A stretch of 64,000 nucleotides of DNA from an uncultured Castellaniella sp. (GCF_937988725.1 NZ_CALKHS010000009.1:248001-312000); one strand, 5' to 3'. Shown: positions 8,233 through 16,048, numbered from the stretch's first letter. The notes: generated by a model not told the origin, from the letters alone. Numbers and translations: made by a program.

Positions 8233-9560
8233 TGCACCCCCCGCGACACCCGGGGCTTGCCCGCCGCCAGGCGGGCCCGGTTCTCGTCCAGCTGATCGGG
8301 CTCGTACAGATAATTCACCATCAGGCCGCAGGATTGTTCCAGCCCCTTGGCCGACCGGTCGGCCGCCCAGTTCAGCCGCTCGATCCGGGCCCCGTTGCCC
8401 AGATGGAAGCGGGCCACCGCATCCAGCGGATCCGCGCCGCGCAGCTGCTGCAGGTAATGCGCCGCCAGCCGCAGGCCCGTCCGGCGCACGGGCTCGGGCG
8501 CCTGTCCGTCCGCGGCGGCGCGCAGGCGTTCCACCCAGCGGGCGCCGGCGTCGGGATCCTGCGCGGCCGCCTGCCGTTCGGTCTTGTCGGCCAGGCATTC
8601 CTGAATCTCGGCGCCGCTACGCTTGCCCAACCAGTCGGCGAATCCCGGGATGGGAGACAAGGTGGCGAACGACTTCAGTTTCGGCAATTCGGACAGCAGT
8701 TCCTCGATCACGCGCTTGAGCAGGAAATTGCCGAAGCTGATGCCGCGCAATCCCTTCTGGGTATTGGAGATGGAGTAGAAGATCGCCCAGCGAGCCTTGC
8801 CCGGGTCCGCCAGGGGGCGGTCCGGATCGATCAGCGCCTGCACGTCGCCGGCCATCTGTTCGGTGATGGCCACCTCGACGAAGATCAGCGGCACGTCGCT
8901 CATGCGCGGGTGAAAGAAGGCATAGCAGCGGCGGTCGGCGGCCACGCGGCGGCGCATGTCGTCCCAGGACCGGATGGCATGGACGGCTTCGTACCGGATC
9001 AGCTTTTCCAGCAGGGACGCGGGCGAATCCCAGTTGATGTGGTGCAGTTCCAGCATGCCCACGTCGAACCAGTTCGACAGCAGCACCGCCAGGGCCTGCT
9101 CCAGCGCCGACAGGCCCGCCACCTGATTGCGCCACCGCAGCATGTCCGCCCGCAGCTCGACCATCAGGGCCAGCCGGTCGCTTTCGGCGTACAGGCGGCG
9201 GAACAGCCGGCTGCCGTGATCCGCATAGGGTTCCAGGCCGATGCCGGCATGCACCAGGCCCGCCAGCAGGCAGCGCCGCTCATCCGCGTCGGCGACCAGG
9301 TAGCGGTCCGCCCATTGCCGCGCCAGGCGATTCGCCGCGCTGTCGGTGAGCGTGGCTTCGTAGAGCGAACGCAGGGCCGCCGGGTCGGGCAGATGATCCC
9401 GGTCCAGCCAGCGGTTCAGGCGTTCCAGCAAGCCGGCCGCCCGGGGCGAAGCCTCGGGCGCGGGCGGCGTCGCCGCGGAAGCCGTCGCGACGGCGCCGCC
9501 GCCCGGCTGCGCATCCTGCGCCGGCGCGGACACCCGGGGCCAGAGCCTGGTTCCGTTCAT
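8223..9560 (-). CDS. matA: Malonyl-CoA decarboxylase
   Basis: 445 residues. Family blocks are clear: GLVHAGIGLEPYADHGSRLFRRLYAESDRL-type text in the N-terminal helical half, HHINWDSPASLLEKLIRYEAVH, FFHPRMSDVPLIFVEVAIT, and the C-terminal acetyltransferase-fold block FYSISNTQKGLRGISFGN with the conserved Ser/Asn region. The enzyme splits malonyl-CoA into acetyl-CoA and CO2 without cofactors. The N-terminal 45 residues are Ala/Pro-rich and variable. It overlaps the GntR stop by 4 nt and the crotonase start by 10 nt, in the order regulator, decarboxylase, crotonase, synthetase, transporter. Confidence 0.93.
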   Translation of the reverse strand: MNGTRLWPRVSAPAQDAQPGGGAVATASAATPPAPEASPRAAGLLERLNRWLDRDHLPDPAALRSLYEATLTDSAANRLARQWADRYLVADADERRCLLAGLVHAGIGLEPYADHGSRLFRRLYAESDRLALMVELRADMLRWRNQVAGLSALEQALAVLLSNWFDVGMLELHHINWDSPASLLEKLIRYEAVHAIRSWDDMRRRVAADRRCYAFFHPRMSDVPLIFVEVAITEQMAGDVQALIDPDRPLADPGKARWAIFYSISNTQKGLRGISFGNFLLKRVIEELLSELPKLKSFATLSPIPGFADWLGKRSGAEIQECLADKTERQAAAQDPDAGARWVERLRAAADGQAPEPVRRTGLRLAAHYLQQLRGADPLDAVARFHLGNGARIERLNWAADRSAKGLEQSCGLMVNYLYEPDQLDENRARLAAGKPRVSRGVQWL

Positions 9561-10300
9561 GATGGTTCCCCCGACAGGACGGAATCGGAGACCGGCAGAT
9601 CCGGCGTCGCCGCGGGGTCGTCCCGCCGCGCCAGCGCCCGCAAGGCATCGAGCTGGCGCATCAGGTGCTTGCGCGTGACGGCATCCGCGCCTTCCGGGTC
9701 CCGGGCCTTCAGCGCCGCGAAGATCGCCAGATGCTCGGCGCAGGATTCGCGCACGCGCCCCGGATAGGTGAGGCTGCGATGGCGCGACAGGCTGAGCACC
9801 TGGCGCATGTTGTCGATCAGGTCCGACAGCCAGCGGTTGTCCGCCAGCTGCTGGATGGCCTCGTGGATGCGGGCGTTGGCCGCGTAATAGTCGTCGACGG
9901 AATCCAGTTCGGCGAAATGCCGCAAATCGGCATGCAGCGCCTCCAGGCGCTGCAGGTCGGCGTCCGTGACCTTGCTGGCGGCTTCATAGGCGCAGCGCCC
10001 TTCCAGCAGCGCCATCAAAGGGAAGATGTTTTCCAGGTCGCGGGCCGACAGTTCGTTGACGAAGCATCCCCGGCGCGGCTCCAGCCGCAGCAGGCCTTCG
10101 GCCACCAGCACCTTCAGGGCTTCCCGCAGCGGCGTGCGGGAAATGCCCAGCACGGCCGTCAGGTGGACTTCGTCGATCCAGGCGCCAGACTGCAATTCCC
10201 CGGCCTGGATCATCCCCCGCAGGCGATCGGCCACTTCCTGGTAGAGAATTTTCTGGATGATCCTGGCTGCCATCGGGGTCTCCCGCGCGTTGTCCGGCAT
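9557..10300 (-). CDS. matR: GntR/FadR-family transcriptional regulator of the malonate operon
   Basis: 247 residues. The N-terminal winged helix (about 18-82) carries DEVHLTAVLGISRTPLREALKVL-type recognition text, and the C-terminal all-helical FCD domain has the metal/ligand residues spread as ARIHEAI, SRHRSLTY and ESCAEHLAIF. This is the usual make-up of FadR-subfamily repressors that sense an organic acid. Lying first in the malonate operon, it probably controls the operon and itself. Start ATG at 10300 is used; an internal ATG at 10273 (MAARIIQK) is also plausible. A perfect AT-rich palindrome lies 10 bp upstream of the start. Confidence 0.88.
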   Translation of the reverse strand: MPDNARETPMAARIIQKILYQEVADRLRGMIQAGELQSGAWIDEVHLTAVLGISRTPLREALKVLVAEGLLRLEPRRGCFVNELSARDLENIFPLMALLEGRCAYEAASKVTDADLQRLEALHADLRHFAELDSVDDYYAANARIHEAIQQLADNRWLSDLIDNMRQVLSLSRHRSLTYPGRVRESCAEHLAIFAALKARDPEGADAVTRKHLMRQLDALRALARRDDPAATPDLPVSDSVLSGEPS

Positions 10301-10309
10301 TCAATAATT

Positions 10310-10319
10310 CATAATTATG
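10310..10319. promoter_or_regulatory. AT-rich palindrome upstream of the malonate operon (candidate MatR operator)
   Basis: CATAATTATG is a perfect 10-bp palindrome in otherwise GC-rich DNA. It sits within a longer AT-rich stretch (10300-10319) immediately ahead of the GntR start. FadR-subfamily regulators typically bind short palindromes at their own promoter, so this is the natural operator candidate. Confidence 0.45.
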
Positions 10320-10408
10320 GCCAGCATAAGCATCGCGGCGCCCGCGAACAAGCAAGGTTATCCCTGATATGCGGGACGAAGCGCGGGGGACGGAAGGAAG
10401 CCGGACCG

Positions 10409-11182
10409 TCAGGCCGGGCGCCGGAACACCAGCCGGTCCGCCGAAGAGGCCTCGGCGGCGTAGGCGTAGCCGTCGGCGTCGAAACCCCGCAGCCCCGACG
10501 CCTTGTCCACCCCATGGTCGATGACGTAGCGCGCCATCAGCCCCCTCGCCCGCTTGGCGTGGAAGCTGATGACCTTCCAGACGCCGTTCTTCTCGTCCTG
10601 GAAGACGCATTCCACCACCCGGGCCTGCAAGGTCTTGCGATCCACGGATTTGAAATATTCCTGCGAAGCCAGGTTCAGCAGCACCCGTTCGCCCGGCAGC
10701 GCATCCAGGCGCCGGTTGAGTTCCTGCGCGATCCGCGCCCCCCAGAATTCGTACAGGGTGCGGCCGCGCGCGGTCTTCAGCCGGGTGCCCATTTCCAGGC
10801 GGTAGGGCTGGATGAGGTCCAGCGGGCGCAGCACCCCGTACAAGCCGCTGAGGATGGCCAGGTGCTTCTGCGCCCAGGCCAGGCGGGCATCGGACAGTTC
10901 CGCCGCCCGCAGGCCTTCGTAGACGTCGCCGTTGAAGGCCAGCGCCGCCTGCCGGGCATGCCGCGCATCGGGGGCGTCGATCCAGGCGGCATAGCGGTCC
11001 GCGTTCAATCGGGCGAGCGCATCGGACAGGCTCATCAGATCGGCCAGGTCGCCGGCCGACAAGGCCTGCATCACGCCCACCAGCTCACGCGTATCCTCCG
11101 GGAACACCGGCAGGGTGTGCCGCGTGGTGCGCACCGGCGAATCGTAGTCCAGCTTTTTCGCCGGCGACAAAACCATCAACAT
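10409..11182 (-). CDS. yaaA: Peroxide stress protein YaaA
   Basis: 257 residues, the usual length of the YaaA (DUF328/UPF0246) family, and co-linear with it from the first residue: MLMVLSPAKKLDY at the start, AILSGLYGVLRPLDLIQPYRLEMGTRL in the middle and LLNLASQEYFKSV later. E. coli YaaA lowers intracellular free iron and so limits Fenton damage during peroxide stress; it binds DNA. The preceding gene is on the same strand about 100 nt away with no clear terminator. No regulatory site such as an OxyR box was recognised. Confidence 0.94.
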   Translation of the reverse strand: MLMVLSPAKKLDYDSPVRTTRHTLPVFPEDTRELVGVMQALSAGDLADLMSLSDALARLNADRYAAWIDAPDARHARQAALAFNGDVYEGLRAAELSDARLAWAQKHLAILSGLYGVLRPLDLIQPYRLEMGTRLKTARGRTLYEFWGARIAQELNRRLDALPGERVLLNLASQEYFKSVDRKTLQARVVECVFQDEKNGVWKVISFHAKRARGLMARYVIDHGVDKASGLRGFDADGYAYAAEASSADRLVFRRPA

Positions 11183-11282
11183 GAAGAGCTCCTGTGCATT
11201 GCATGAACGACAACGGCGACAGCATAAGCCATCGCCGCGGGAAACCGACCGGCGGGATCGCGCCGGCCGGGCCGAAGACGGA

Positions 11283-12065
11283 TCAGCGGGCGGTCCAGCC
11301 GCCGTCGATGGACAGGGTGGTGCCGGTCATCTGCGCCGCCGCGTCCGAGGCGATGAACACGGCCGCCTGCCCCAGTTGTTCCGGAGTCACGAACTGCAGG
11401 GACGGCTGCTTTTCGGCCAGCAGGTCGCGCGCGGCGTCCTCGATGCCGAGCTTCTTCTTTTCGGCCAGCGCCTGGATCTGCTTTTCGACCAGCGGCGTGC
11501 GCACCCAGCCCGGGCAGATGGCATTGCAGGTGACGCCGGTGCCGGCGTTCTCCAGCGCCGTGACCTTGGTCAGGCCCACCACGCCGTGCTTGGCCGCCAC
11601 GTAGGCGGACTTGTTCACCGAGGCGACCAGGCCATGGGCCGAGGCGATATTGATGACGCGCCCGAATTTCTGCTTCTTCATGGTCGGCAGCGCCGCCGCC
11701 GTGCAGTGGAAGACGGCGGACAGGTTCAGCGCAATGATGGCATTCCATTTATCGACCGGGAAATCCTCGATCAGGTCGGTGTGCTGGATGCCGGCGTTGT
11801 TCACCAGGATGTCGATGCCCCCCAGCGCCTGGGCGGCCTTGGCGATGAAGTCCCGCGCGGCCTGGGCATCCATCAGGTCGGCGTTCAGATAGACGGCCTT
11901 GACGCCGAATTCCTGTTCCAGCCCGGCACGTTCCCGTTCGATCGCGTCCGCATCCCCAAATCCATTGATCACCACATCGGCGCCCTGGCGGGCCAGTTCC
12001 CGGGCGATGGCCAGGCCGATGCCGCTGGTGGAACCGGTGACGACTGCTTTTTTGCCTTTGAGCAT
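11283..12065 (-). CDS. bdhA: 3-hydroxybutyrate dehydrogenase (short-chain dehydrogenase)
   Basis: 260 residues, starting MLKGKKAVVTGSTSGIGLAIA with the NAD-binding TGxxxGIG motif, then NNAG at about 85-88 and the catalytic Ser-Tyr-Lys (SAHGLVASVNKSAYVAAKHG). The text VINGFGDADAIERER and AICPGWVRTPLVEKQI is typical of bacterial D-3-hydroxybutyrate dehydrogenases, which oxidise the PHB monomer to acetoacetate with NAD+. The start at 12065 has a strong ribosome site (AGAAGGAG); an in-frame extension further upstream is not needed. It is transcribed away from the fluoride-riboswitch unit and stands alone. Confidence 0.92.
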   Translation of the reverse strand: MLKGKKAVVTGSTSGIGLAIARELARQGADVVINGFGDADAIERERAGLEQEFGVKAVYLNADLMDAQAARDFIAKAAQALGGIDILVNNAGIQHTDLIEDFPVDKWNAIIALNLSAVFHCTAAALPTMKKQKFGRVINIASAHGLVASVNKSAYVAAKHGVVGLTKVTALENAGTGVTCNAICPGWVRTPLVEKQIQALAEKKKLGIEDAARDLLAEKQPSLQFVTPEQLGQAAVFIASDAAAQMTGTTLSIDGGWTAR

Positions 12066-12135
12066 GAGACAACTCCTTCTGAAAGGGTTCGTGAAAGGGC
12101 TGAATCCAGTGTAACGCGCCGTCCTGAACGCCGCC

Positions 12136-12164
12136 TTGCAGGTCCGGCAAAACGCCGCTAACAT
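12136..12164 (+). promoter_or_regulatory. Promoter of the fluoride-riboswitch/crcB unit
   Basis: TTGCAG (12136-12141), 17-nt spacer, TAACAT (12159-12164). The expected start near 12171 lies just ahead of the aptamer, so the transcript would begin with the riboswitch. Confidence 0.6.
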
Positions 12165-12173
12165 CAGACGCGA

Positions 12174-12262
12174 CAGGAGATGGCATTCCTCCTCGAACCG
12201 CTGCGAACGCAGCTGATGATGCCTACAGACCCTGACACGCGATCAGGCTGTAGGCATTTTTT
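12174..12262 (+). ncRNA. Fluoride riboswitch (crcB motif)
   Basis: The conserved blocks of the crcB aptamer are present in order: GGAGATGGCATTCCTCC (start of the pseudoknot stem, 12176-12192), GAACCGCTGC, and GCTGATGATGCCTACAG (12212-12228). The final CCTAC segment is also the left arm of the terminator at 12221-12262, so fluoride binding and termination are mutually exclusive, giving a switch that turns crcB on. The gene directly downstream is the fluoride channel, which confirms the assignment. Confidence 0.93.
12221..12262 (+). terminator. Riboswitch expression-platform terminator
   Basis: GCCTACAG (12221-12228) pairs with CTGTAGGC (12248-12255); an inner CCTGA/TCAGG pair (12231-12235, 12242-12246) lengthens the stem, and six T residues follow (12257-12262). 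It overlaps the 3' part of the fluoride aptamer. Confidence 0.88.
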
Positions 12263-12276
12263 ATGGCTATTGCACC

Positions 12277-12675
12277 ATGCCCGTCCTATTGAACCCGCTG
12301 TTCGCCATCGCCGCCGGCGCCTCGGCCGGCGCCATCCTGCGCTGGTGGCTGGGGCGCACCCTGAACGCCCTGTTCCCGGTCCTGCCGCCCGGCACCCTGG
12401 CGGCCAACCTGCTGGGCGGCTACATCATCGGCCTGGCGGTGGCGATCTTCGGCACGTCGCCGAACCTGTCGCCGCAGATGCGGCTGTTCATCATCACGGG
12501 ATTCTGCGGCGGCCTGACCACGTTTTCGACCTTCTCGGCCGAACTGGCGACCCTGCTGCAGGAAGGCCGCTTCGGCTGGCTGGCCACGTCCATCCTGGCG
12601 CACGTCGGCGGCTCTCTGGCCATGACGCTGCTGGGCATCGGCACCGTGGCCTTCGCGCGGATGGTCACGGCCTAG
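12277..12675 (+). CDS. crcB: Fluoride ion channel CrcB/Fluc
   Basis: 132 residues with four helices. Family signatures are GAILRWWLG near the N-terminus, GTLAANLLGGYIIGL, and GFCGGLTTFSTFS, which contains the central Na+-binding and Phe/Thr/Ser pore residues. CrcB forms an antiparallel dimer that lets cytoplasmic fluoride escape through the inner membrane. It lies directly behind a fluoride riboswitch. The TAG stop (12673-12675) is part of a CTAG that also supplies the stop of the convergent terC gene. Confidence 0.96.
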   Translation: MPVLLNPLFAIAAGASAGAILRWWLGRTLNALFPVLPPGTLAANLLGGYIIGLAVAIFGTSPNLSPQMRLFIITGFCGGLTTFSTFSAELATLLQEGRFGWLATSILAHVGGSLAMTLLGIGTVAFARMVTA

Positions 12676-13376
12676 GCGGCCGCCCGCGCCAGCTTACGCC
12701 GCGCCAGCAGCTTGCCCGCCACGACAACCAGCACCGCGCCGACGATTTCGGCGCCGATCTTCAAGGCGAAGGACGGCTCGCCGATCCGGTCCACGATGAA
12801 GACGTCGGTGATCAGCATGCCGCCGGCGATCCAGCCCAGCAGGCCCGCGCCCAGCGTGACCACCAGCGGGAACCGGTCGATCAGCTTCAGCACCAGCGTG
12901 CTGCCCCAGACGATGATGGGCACGCTGACCAGCAGGCCGAAGACCACCAGCCCGATCTGATGATCCTGGTGGGCGTTCTGCGCCGCGCCCGCGATGGCGA
13001 TCACGTTGTCCAGGCTCATCACGAAATCGGCGATGATGATGGTCTTGACGGCGGCGAAGACGGAAGCGCCGCCCTTGATCTTGTCATGCGCATCGTCTTC
13101 GGGCAGCAGCAGCTTGATCCCGATCCACAGCAGCAGCAGGCCGCCCGCGACTTTCAGGAAGGGAATGTCCAGCAAGGTCAGCGCGAAGGCGATCAGCAGC
13201 ACGCGCAAGAGGATGGCCCCCGCAGTCCCCCACATGATGCCCTGCATGCGCTGTTTCGGCTGCAGGTTGCGGCACGCCAGGGCAATCACCACGGCGTTGT
13301 CGCCCCCCAGCAGAATGTCGATCAGAATGATCTGGAATACCGCGCCCCAGTGCAGGGTCTGTAAAAATTCGATCAT
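12672..13376 (-). CDS. TerC-family membrane protein (YjbE/Alx-like, probable manganese exporter)
   Basis: 234 residues, seven or so helices, starting MIEFLQTLHWGAVFQIILIDILLGGDNAVVIAL. The acidic helix motifs LLGGDNAVV (near 22-31) and MSLDNVIAIAG (near 125-135) are those of TerC proteins thought to carry metal. The leader contains a yybP-ykoY manganese riboswitch followed by a terminator, so manganese efflux or loading of exported proteins with manganese is the best-supported role. The tellurite-resistance name is historical. Length is normal for the YjbE subgroup. The end converges on crcB with a shared CTAG. Confidence 0.92.
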   Translation of the reverse strand: MIEFLQTLHWGAVFQIILIDILLGGDNAVVIALACRNLQPKQRMQGIMWGTAGAILLRVLLIAFALTLLDIPFLKVAGGLLLLWIGIKLLLPEDDAHDKIKGGASVFAAVKTIIIADFVMSLDNVIAIAGAAQNAHQDHQIGLVVFGLLVSVPIIVWGSTLVLKLIDRFPLVVTLGAGLLGWIAGGMLITDVFIVDRIGEPSFALKIGAEIVGAVLVVVAGKLLARRKLARAAA

Positions 13377-13389
13377 GGTCGTCCTTATG

Positions 13390-13424
13390 AAAAATGGCCT
13401 GGAACCCATCCGGGCCAGGCCATT
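13390..13424 (-). terminator. Terminator in the terC leader (riboswitch expression platform)
   Basis: Read on the minus strand, AATGGCCTGG and CCAGGCCATT form a perfect 10-bp stem (13393-13402 with 13415-13424) with a 12-nt loop, followed by T residues (13390-13394), just 14 nt before the terC ATG. Its position between the yybP-ykoY aptamer and the gene makes it the off-state structure. Confidence 0.85.
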
Positions 13425-13431
13425 TCCACAG

Positions 13432-13560
13432 TGGAGACGCACCTTGCCCTTGATGGCAAGGTCTTGCTCGCAACCATGAAGTTGCCCGGGCACCGGGTGC
13501 CTGCCTGAGGCAGGCGGCCGTCATGACGATGCCGCGGAAAGTGAGCTACTCCCCTTGATC
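13432..13560 (-). ncRNA. yybP-ykoY manganese riboswitch
   Basis: On the minus strand the element opens with CAAGGGGAGTAGCTC (about 13546-13560) and ends with GTTGCGAGCAAGACCTTGCC and GGCAAGGTGCGTCTCC (about 13434-13472), the two conserved internal-loop strands of the yybP-ykoY class. Between them are variable GC-rich hairpins (GCCTGCC/GGCAGGC and CCCGG/CCGGG). These RNAs bind Mn2+ and switch on exporter genes. Here a terminator follows and then terC, so high manganese should allow read-through. Confidence 0.9.
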
Positions 13561-13565
13561 GGAGG

Positions 13566-13571
13566 ATTATA
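13566..13571 (-). promoter_or_regulatory. -10 element for the terC riboswitch transcript
   Basis: A consensus TATAAT on the minus strand lies 6 nt upstream of the first conserved riboswitch residues. A clear -35 match is not visible (TTTTGA is the nearest candidate at the right distance). Confidence 0.5.
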
Positions 13572-13573
13572 AA

Positions 13574-13601
13574 GGAAAACGGCCGCTTCAAAACGGCGGC
13601 C
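13574..13601 (-). terminator. Terminator after the MFS gene
   Basis: On the minus strand GGCCGC (13596-13601) and GCGGCC (13581-13586) pair around a 9-nt loop and are followed by GTTTTCC. It lies 10 nt beyond the MFS stop and just before the terC promoter, so it would insulate the riboswitch from upstream transcription. Confidence 0.5.
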
Positions 13602-13610
13602 CCGGACTGA

Positions 13611-14816
13611 TCAGGCCGCCGTCGCGGGCCCCGGCATGAAGCGCCAGGCGATCAGCCCGCCCACGGCCTGGGCGGCCAGCAAAGTGGCGACCGTGCCCGT
13701 CCATCCCCCCCAGGCATAGGCCACGCCGCACAGCCAGGCCCCCGTGAATCCGCCGCAATAGTAGGCGGAATAGTACAGCCCGCTGGCCAGCGAACGTCCG
13801 TGGGTGATGCGGCGGGCGATGAAGCTCATGGTCGCTGATTGCGTGATGAAGGTGCCACAGGCGGCGACGGCCAGCGCGGCCACGATGCCCCAGGACGGCC
13901 GCGCCAGCGTCAGCACCACGCCGAAGGCCGACACCGCCAGCATGAGCAGGACCGTGCGGCGCACGCCGATGCGCGGGATGATGCGGCCCGCCAGCGGCGT
14001 CACGACGACCCCCAGCAGATAGACGGAAAAGATGTTGGCCAGCTCGCCCGAACTGAAGTGATAGGGCTCGGCGGCCAGATGCAGGTTGACGAAGGTGAAC
14101 AGGCCGATCAGCGCGAACAGCACCGTGAAGCCCAGGGCGCAGGCGGTCTGCAGCGCGGGGTTGCGCAGCAGCTGCCCCAGCGTCGCCACGCTGGACCGGA
14201 AATGCGCATTGGCCACGAAATGGCGCGAATCCGGCAGGCCGCGCCAGACGATCGCCGCCCCCGCCAGATTGAGCACCGCCATCACGCCGAAGGCGGACTG
14301 CCAGGCCATGTATTCGGTCAGGTGTCCCAGGATGAAGCGCCCCAGGAACCCCCCCAGCACGCTGCCCGACACATACAGGGTCACGATGCGCACCATGGTC
14401 GAGCCGCGGAATTCCTCGCCGATGTAGGCGATGGCGACCACCGACACGCCGGGCACGGCCAAACCCTGCAGGAATCGCAAGACCAGCAGGCCATGCACGG
14501 TTTCCACCGTCGGCATCAGCGCCGTCGGGACCGCCAGCGCGAACACCGACCCGACGATCAGCCATTTGCGCCCGATCGCGTCCGACAGCATGCCGACGAA
14601 GGGGGAAATCAGCGCCACCGCCAGCACCGTCATCCCGACCGAATTGCCGATTTCCACCACCGAGGCATTCAGATCGCGCTGAAGCTGCGGCAGGATCGAC
14701 TGGATCGAATAGACCTGGATGAAGGCGAACACGCCCACCAGCGCCATGGTCAGTTTCAGCAGTTGGCCGGGATGGTCATTGAATTCGGCGGAGGGAACAG
14801 ACACAGAGGGCGACAC
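13611..14816 (-). CDS. MFS transporter, YnfM/AraJ-like
   Basis: About 401 residues with 12 hydrophobic segments. The loop 2-3 motif reads GMLSDAIGRKWLIVGS, typical of the drug/arabinose efflux branch (DHA1), and the opening VFAFIQVYSIQSILPQLQRDLNAS matches the YnfM-type subgroup. No ATG precedes the first helix, so the start is uncertain: GTG at 14814-14816 is chosen because it lies 20 nt after a consensus -10; GTG at 14802-14804 is an alternative. The frame remains open far upstream, over the divergent lipoprotein gene, which is coincidental. Substrate unknown. Confidence 0.85.
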   Translation of the reverse strand: MSPSVSVPSAEFNDHPGQLLKLTMALVGVFAFIQVYSIQSILPQLQRDLNASVVEIGNSVGMTVLAVALISPFVGMLSDAIGRKWLIVGSVFALAVPTALMPTVETVHGLLVLRFLQGLAVPGVSVVAIAYIGEEFRGSTMVRIVTLYVSGSVLGGFLGRFILGHLTEYMAWQSAFGVMAVLNLAGAAIVWRGLPDSRHFVANAHFRSSVATLGQLLRNPALQTACALGFTVLFALIGLFTFVNLHLAAEPYHFSSGELANIFSVYLLGVVVTPLAGRIIPRIGVRRTVLLMLAVSAFGVVLTLARPSWGIVAALAVAACGTFITQSATMSFIARRITHGRSLASGLYYSAYYCGGFTGAWLCGVAYAWGGWTGTVATLLAAQAVGGLIAWRFMPGPATAA

Positions 14817-14835
14817 ACCGTTGCGGAAGCTGACT

Positions 14836-14841
14836 ATTATA
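14836..14841 (-). promoter_or_regulatory. -10 element for the MFS gene
   Basis: TATAAT on the minus strand, placing the transcript start near 14828 and only about 12 nt before the proposed GTG start. The divergent lipoprotein gene has a TATAAA (14860-14865) on the plus strand close by, so two promoters lie almost back to back. Confidence 0.4.
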
Positions 14842-14898
14842 GGTGGCCGGGTCGCATGGTATAAAAAGGGCTGTCGCAGCCCTGCAGGACCCGAGACC

Positions 14899-15144
14899 AT
14901 GTCCACTCGAATTCTCAGCCGCCTGGGCACCGTTCTGGTGCTCGCCGTCCTGGCTTCCGGATGCGCGTCCGACAGCCCCAGCGGCAGCTCGTCCCTCAGC
15001 GCAACCCTCAGCAAGCCGCTATGCGCCATCAGCCCCAGCAGCTGCCTGTACAAGGGCTCTTATGAACCCGGGGAAGCGGCCTATGCCGAACAGGAAGCCC
15101 GGCGCCTGAACCAGGCCCAGCTGGCCAAGCTGCGGGGCCTGTAG
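14899..15144 (+). CDS. Small lipoprotein of unknown function
   Basis: 81 residues with a lipoprotein signal: hydrophobic stretch TVLVLAVLASGC with the lipobox LASG|C at Cys22, followed by a Ser-rich linker (DSPSGSSSLSATLS). Two further Cys (43 and 50 region, PLCAISPSSCLYKG) could form a disulfide. The mature part, about 60 residues, ends in a charged helix (YAEQEARRLNQAQLAKL). I do not recognise the family. The next gene starts 4 nt later, so the two are probably co-transcribed. The ATG at 14899 was chosen because the signal peptide starts there; the frame is open further upstream. Confidence 0.75.
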   Translation: MSTRILSRLGTVLVLAVLASGCASDSPSGSSSLSATLSKPLCAISPSSCLYKGSYEPGEAAYAEQEARRLNQAQLAKLRGL

Positions 15145-15148
15145 TCCA

Positions 15149-15886
15149 ATGCCGGACGCCGTCCCTATCACCGACGCCCTCGCCCGCCTGGCATCTCCCG
15201 AAGACCAACGACACGCCGCCGATCTGGCGCGGGAAGCCTTCACGCGCACGTTCCGGCAAGCCGCCGCCGAATCCCCCGCGGATCAGGCCGGGGACATTCC
15301 GGCGCGCTGCCGGTCCTGGGTGGCATCGGCGCCCGCGCCGGACGCCGCCGCCCTGCGGCTGGCCATGCTGCTGGCCGGCCTGGATCAATGGGGGCTGGCC
15401 TTCAGCCAGGCCTTCGGCATCACGGCCATCCCTTCGCTGACGCGGCTGATCGGCGATCTGCGCACGCAGACGGACGCCGCCGAGGACGCCCGCCTGCAGC
15501 AACAGATGGAACAGCTGGACGCGCGGGAAAGCAACGCCATCGACTTCAAGATCAGCCTGCGCCGCGACATCCACATGGCGCTCTGGCACGCCATGGTCGG
15601 CAGCGCCGATCCGGAATCCGCCCAGCCCATCCTGCGGACGCTGGGCAGCCTGCTGCTGACCCTGGATGCCCGGATGCCGGAACTGGGCTGGAGACTGGTC
15701 GCCGACACGCTGGCGCACATCCAGATCCGCCTGCTGGGCGCCGAACTGCCGCCGCTGGCGCAAAGCGGCACGCAGCAATTGCTCGACGCCCTGCGCCAGG
15801 CCCTGCCGGCCGAACACTACAAGACCATCCTGGCGCATGCCGCCAGCGCGATGCTGGACTGGCAGCGCGCACGGCGCCCGCACTGA
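15149..15886 (+). CDS. Hypothetical protein, predicted cytoplasmic and helical
   Basis: 245 residues, no signal peptide and no membrane segment. The sequence is Ala/Leu/Arg-rich and helix-forming throughout, with a possible coiled-coil piece around residues 108-135 (TQTDAAEDARLQQQMEQLDA). No catalytic motif is visible and I do not recognise the family. It begins 4 nt after the lipoprotein stop and probably belongs to the same transcript. Codon usage looks like that of its neighbours, which argues that the frame is real. Confidence 0.7.
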   Translation: MPDAVPITDALARLASPEDQRHAADLAREAFTRTFRQAAAESPADQAGDIPARCRSWVASAPAPDAAALRLAMLLAGLDQWGLAFSQAFGITAIPSLTRLIGDLRTQTDAAEDARLQQQMEQLDARESNAIDFKISLRRDIHMALWHAMVGSADPESAQPILRTLGSLLLTLDARMPELGWRLVADTLAHIQIRLLGAELPPLAQSGTQQLLDALRQALPAEHYKTILAHAASAMLDWQRARRPH

Positions 15887-15941
15887 AGTCCCGATCCACG
15901 CCCCTCAAAGTCAAAAGAACGTAAAACTCCGGGCCTTCGGA

Positions 15942-15970
15942 TGGACGATCCCGGATCGGGCAGGGATAAT
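15942..15970 (+). promoter_or_regulatory. Promoter of the DUF748-type gene
   Basis: TGGACG (15942-15947), 17-nt spacer, GATAAT (15965-15970). The expected start near 15977 gives a leader of about 70 nt before the ATG at 16049. Confidence 0.45.
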
Positions 15971-16048
15971 GGGCAAAAGCCACGAACGGCGCGACTTCCT
16001 TGACCATGTGCCGGATGCGGGGCGCGAAACCAGCGGAGAGCCCGAACC

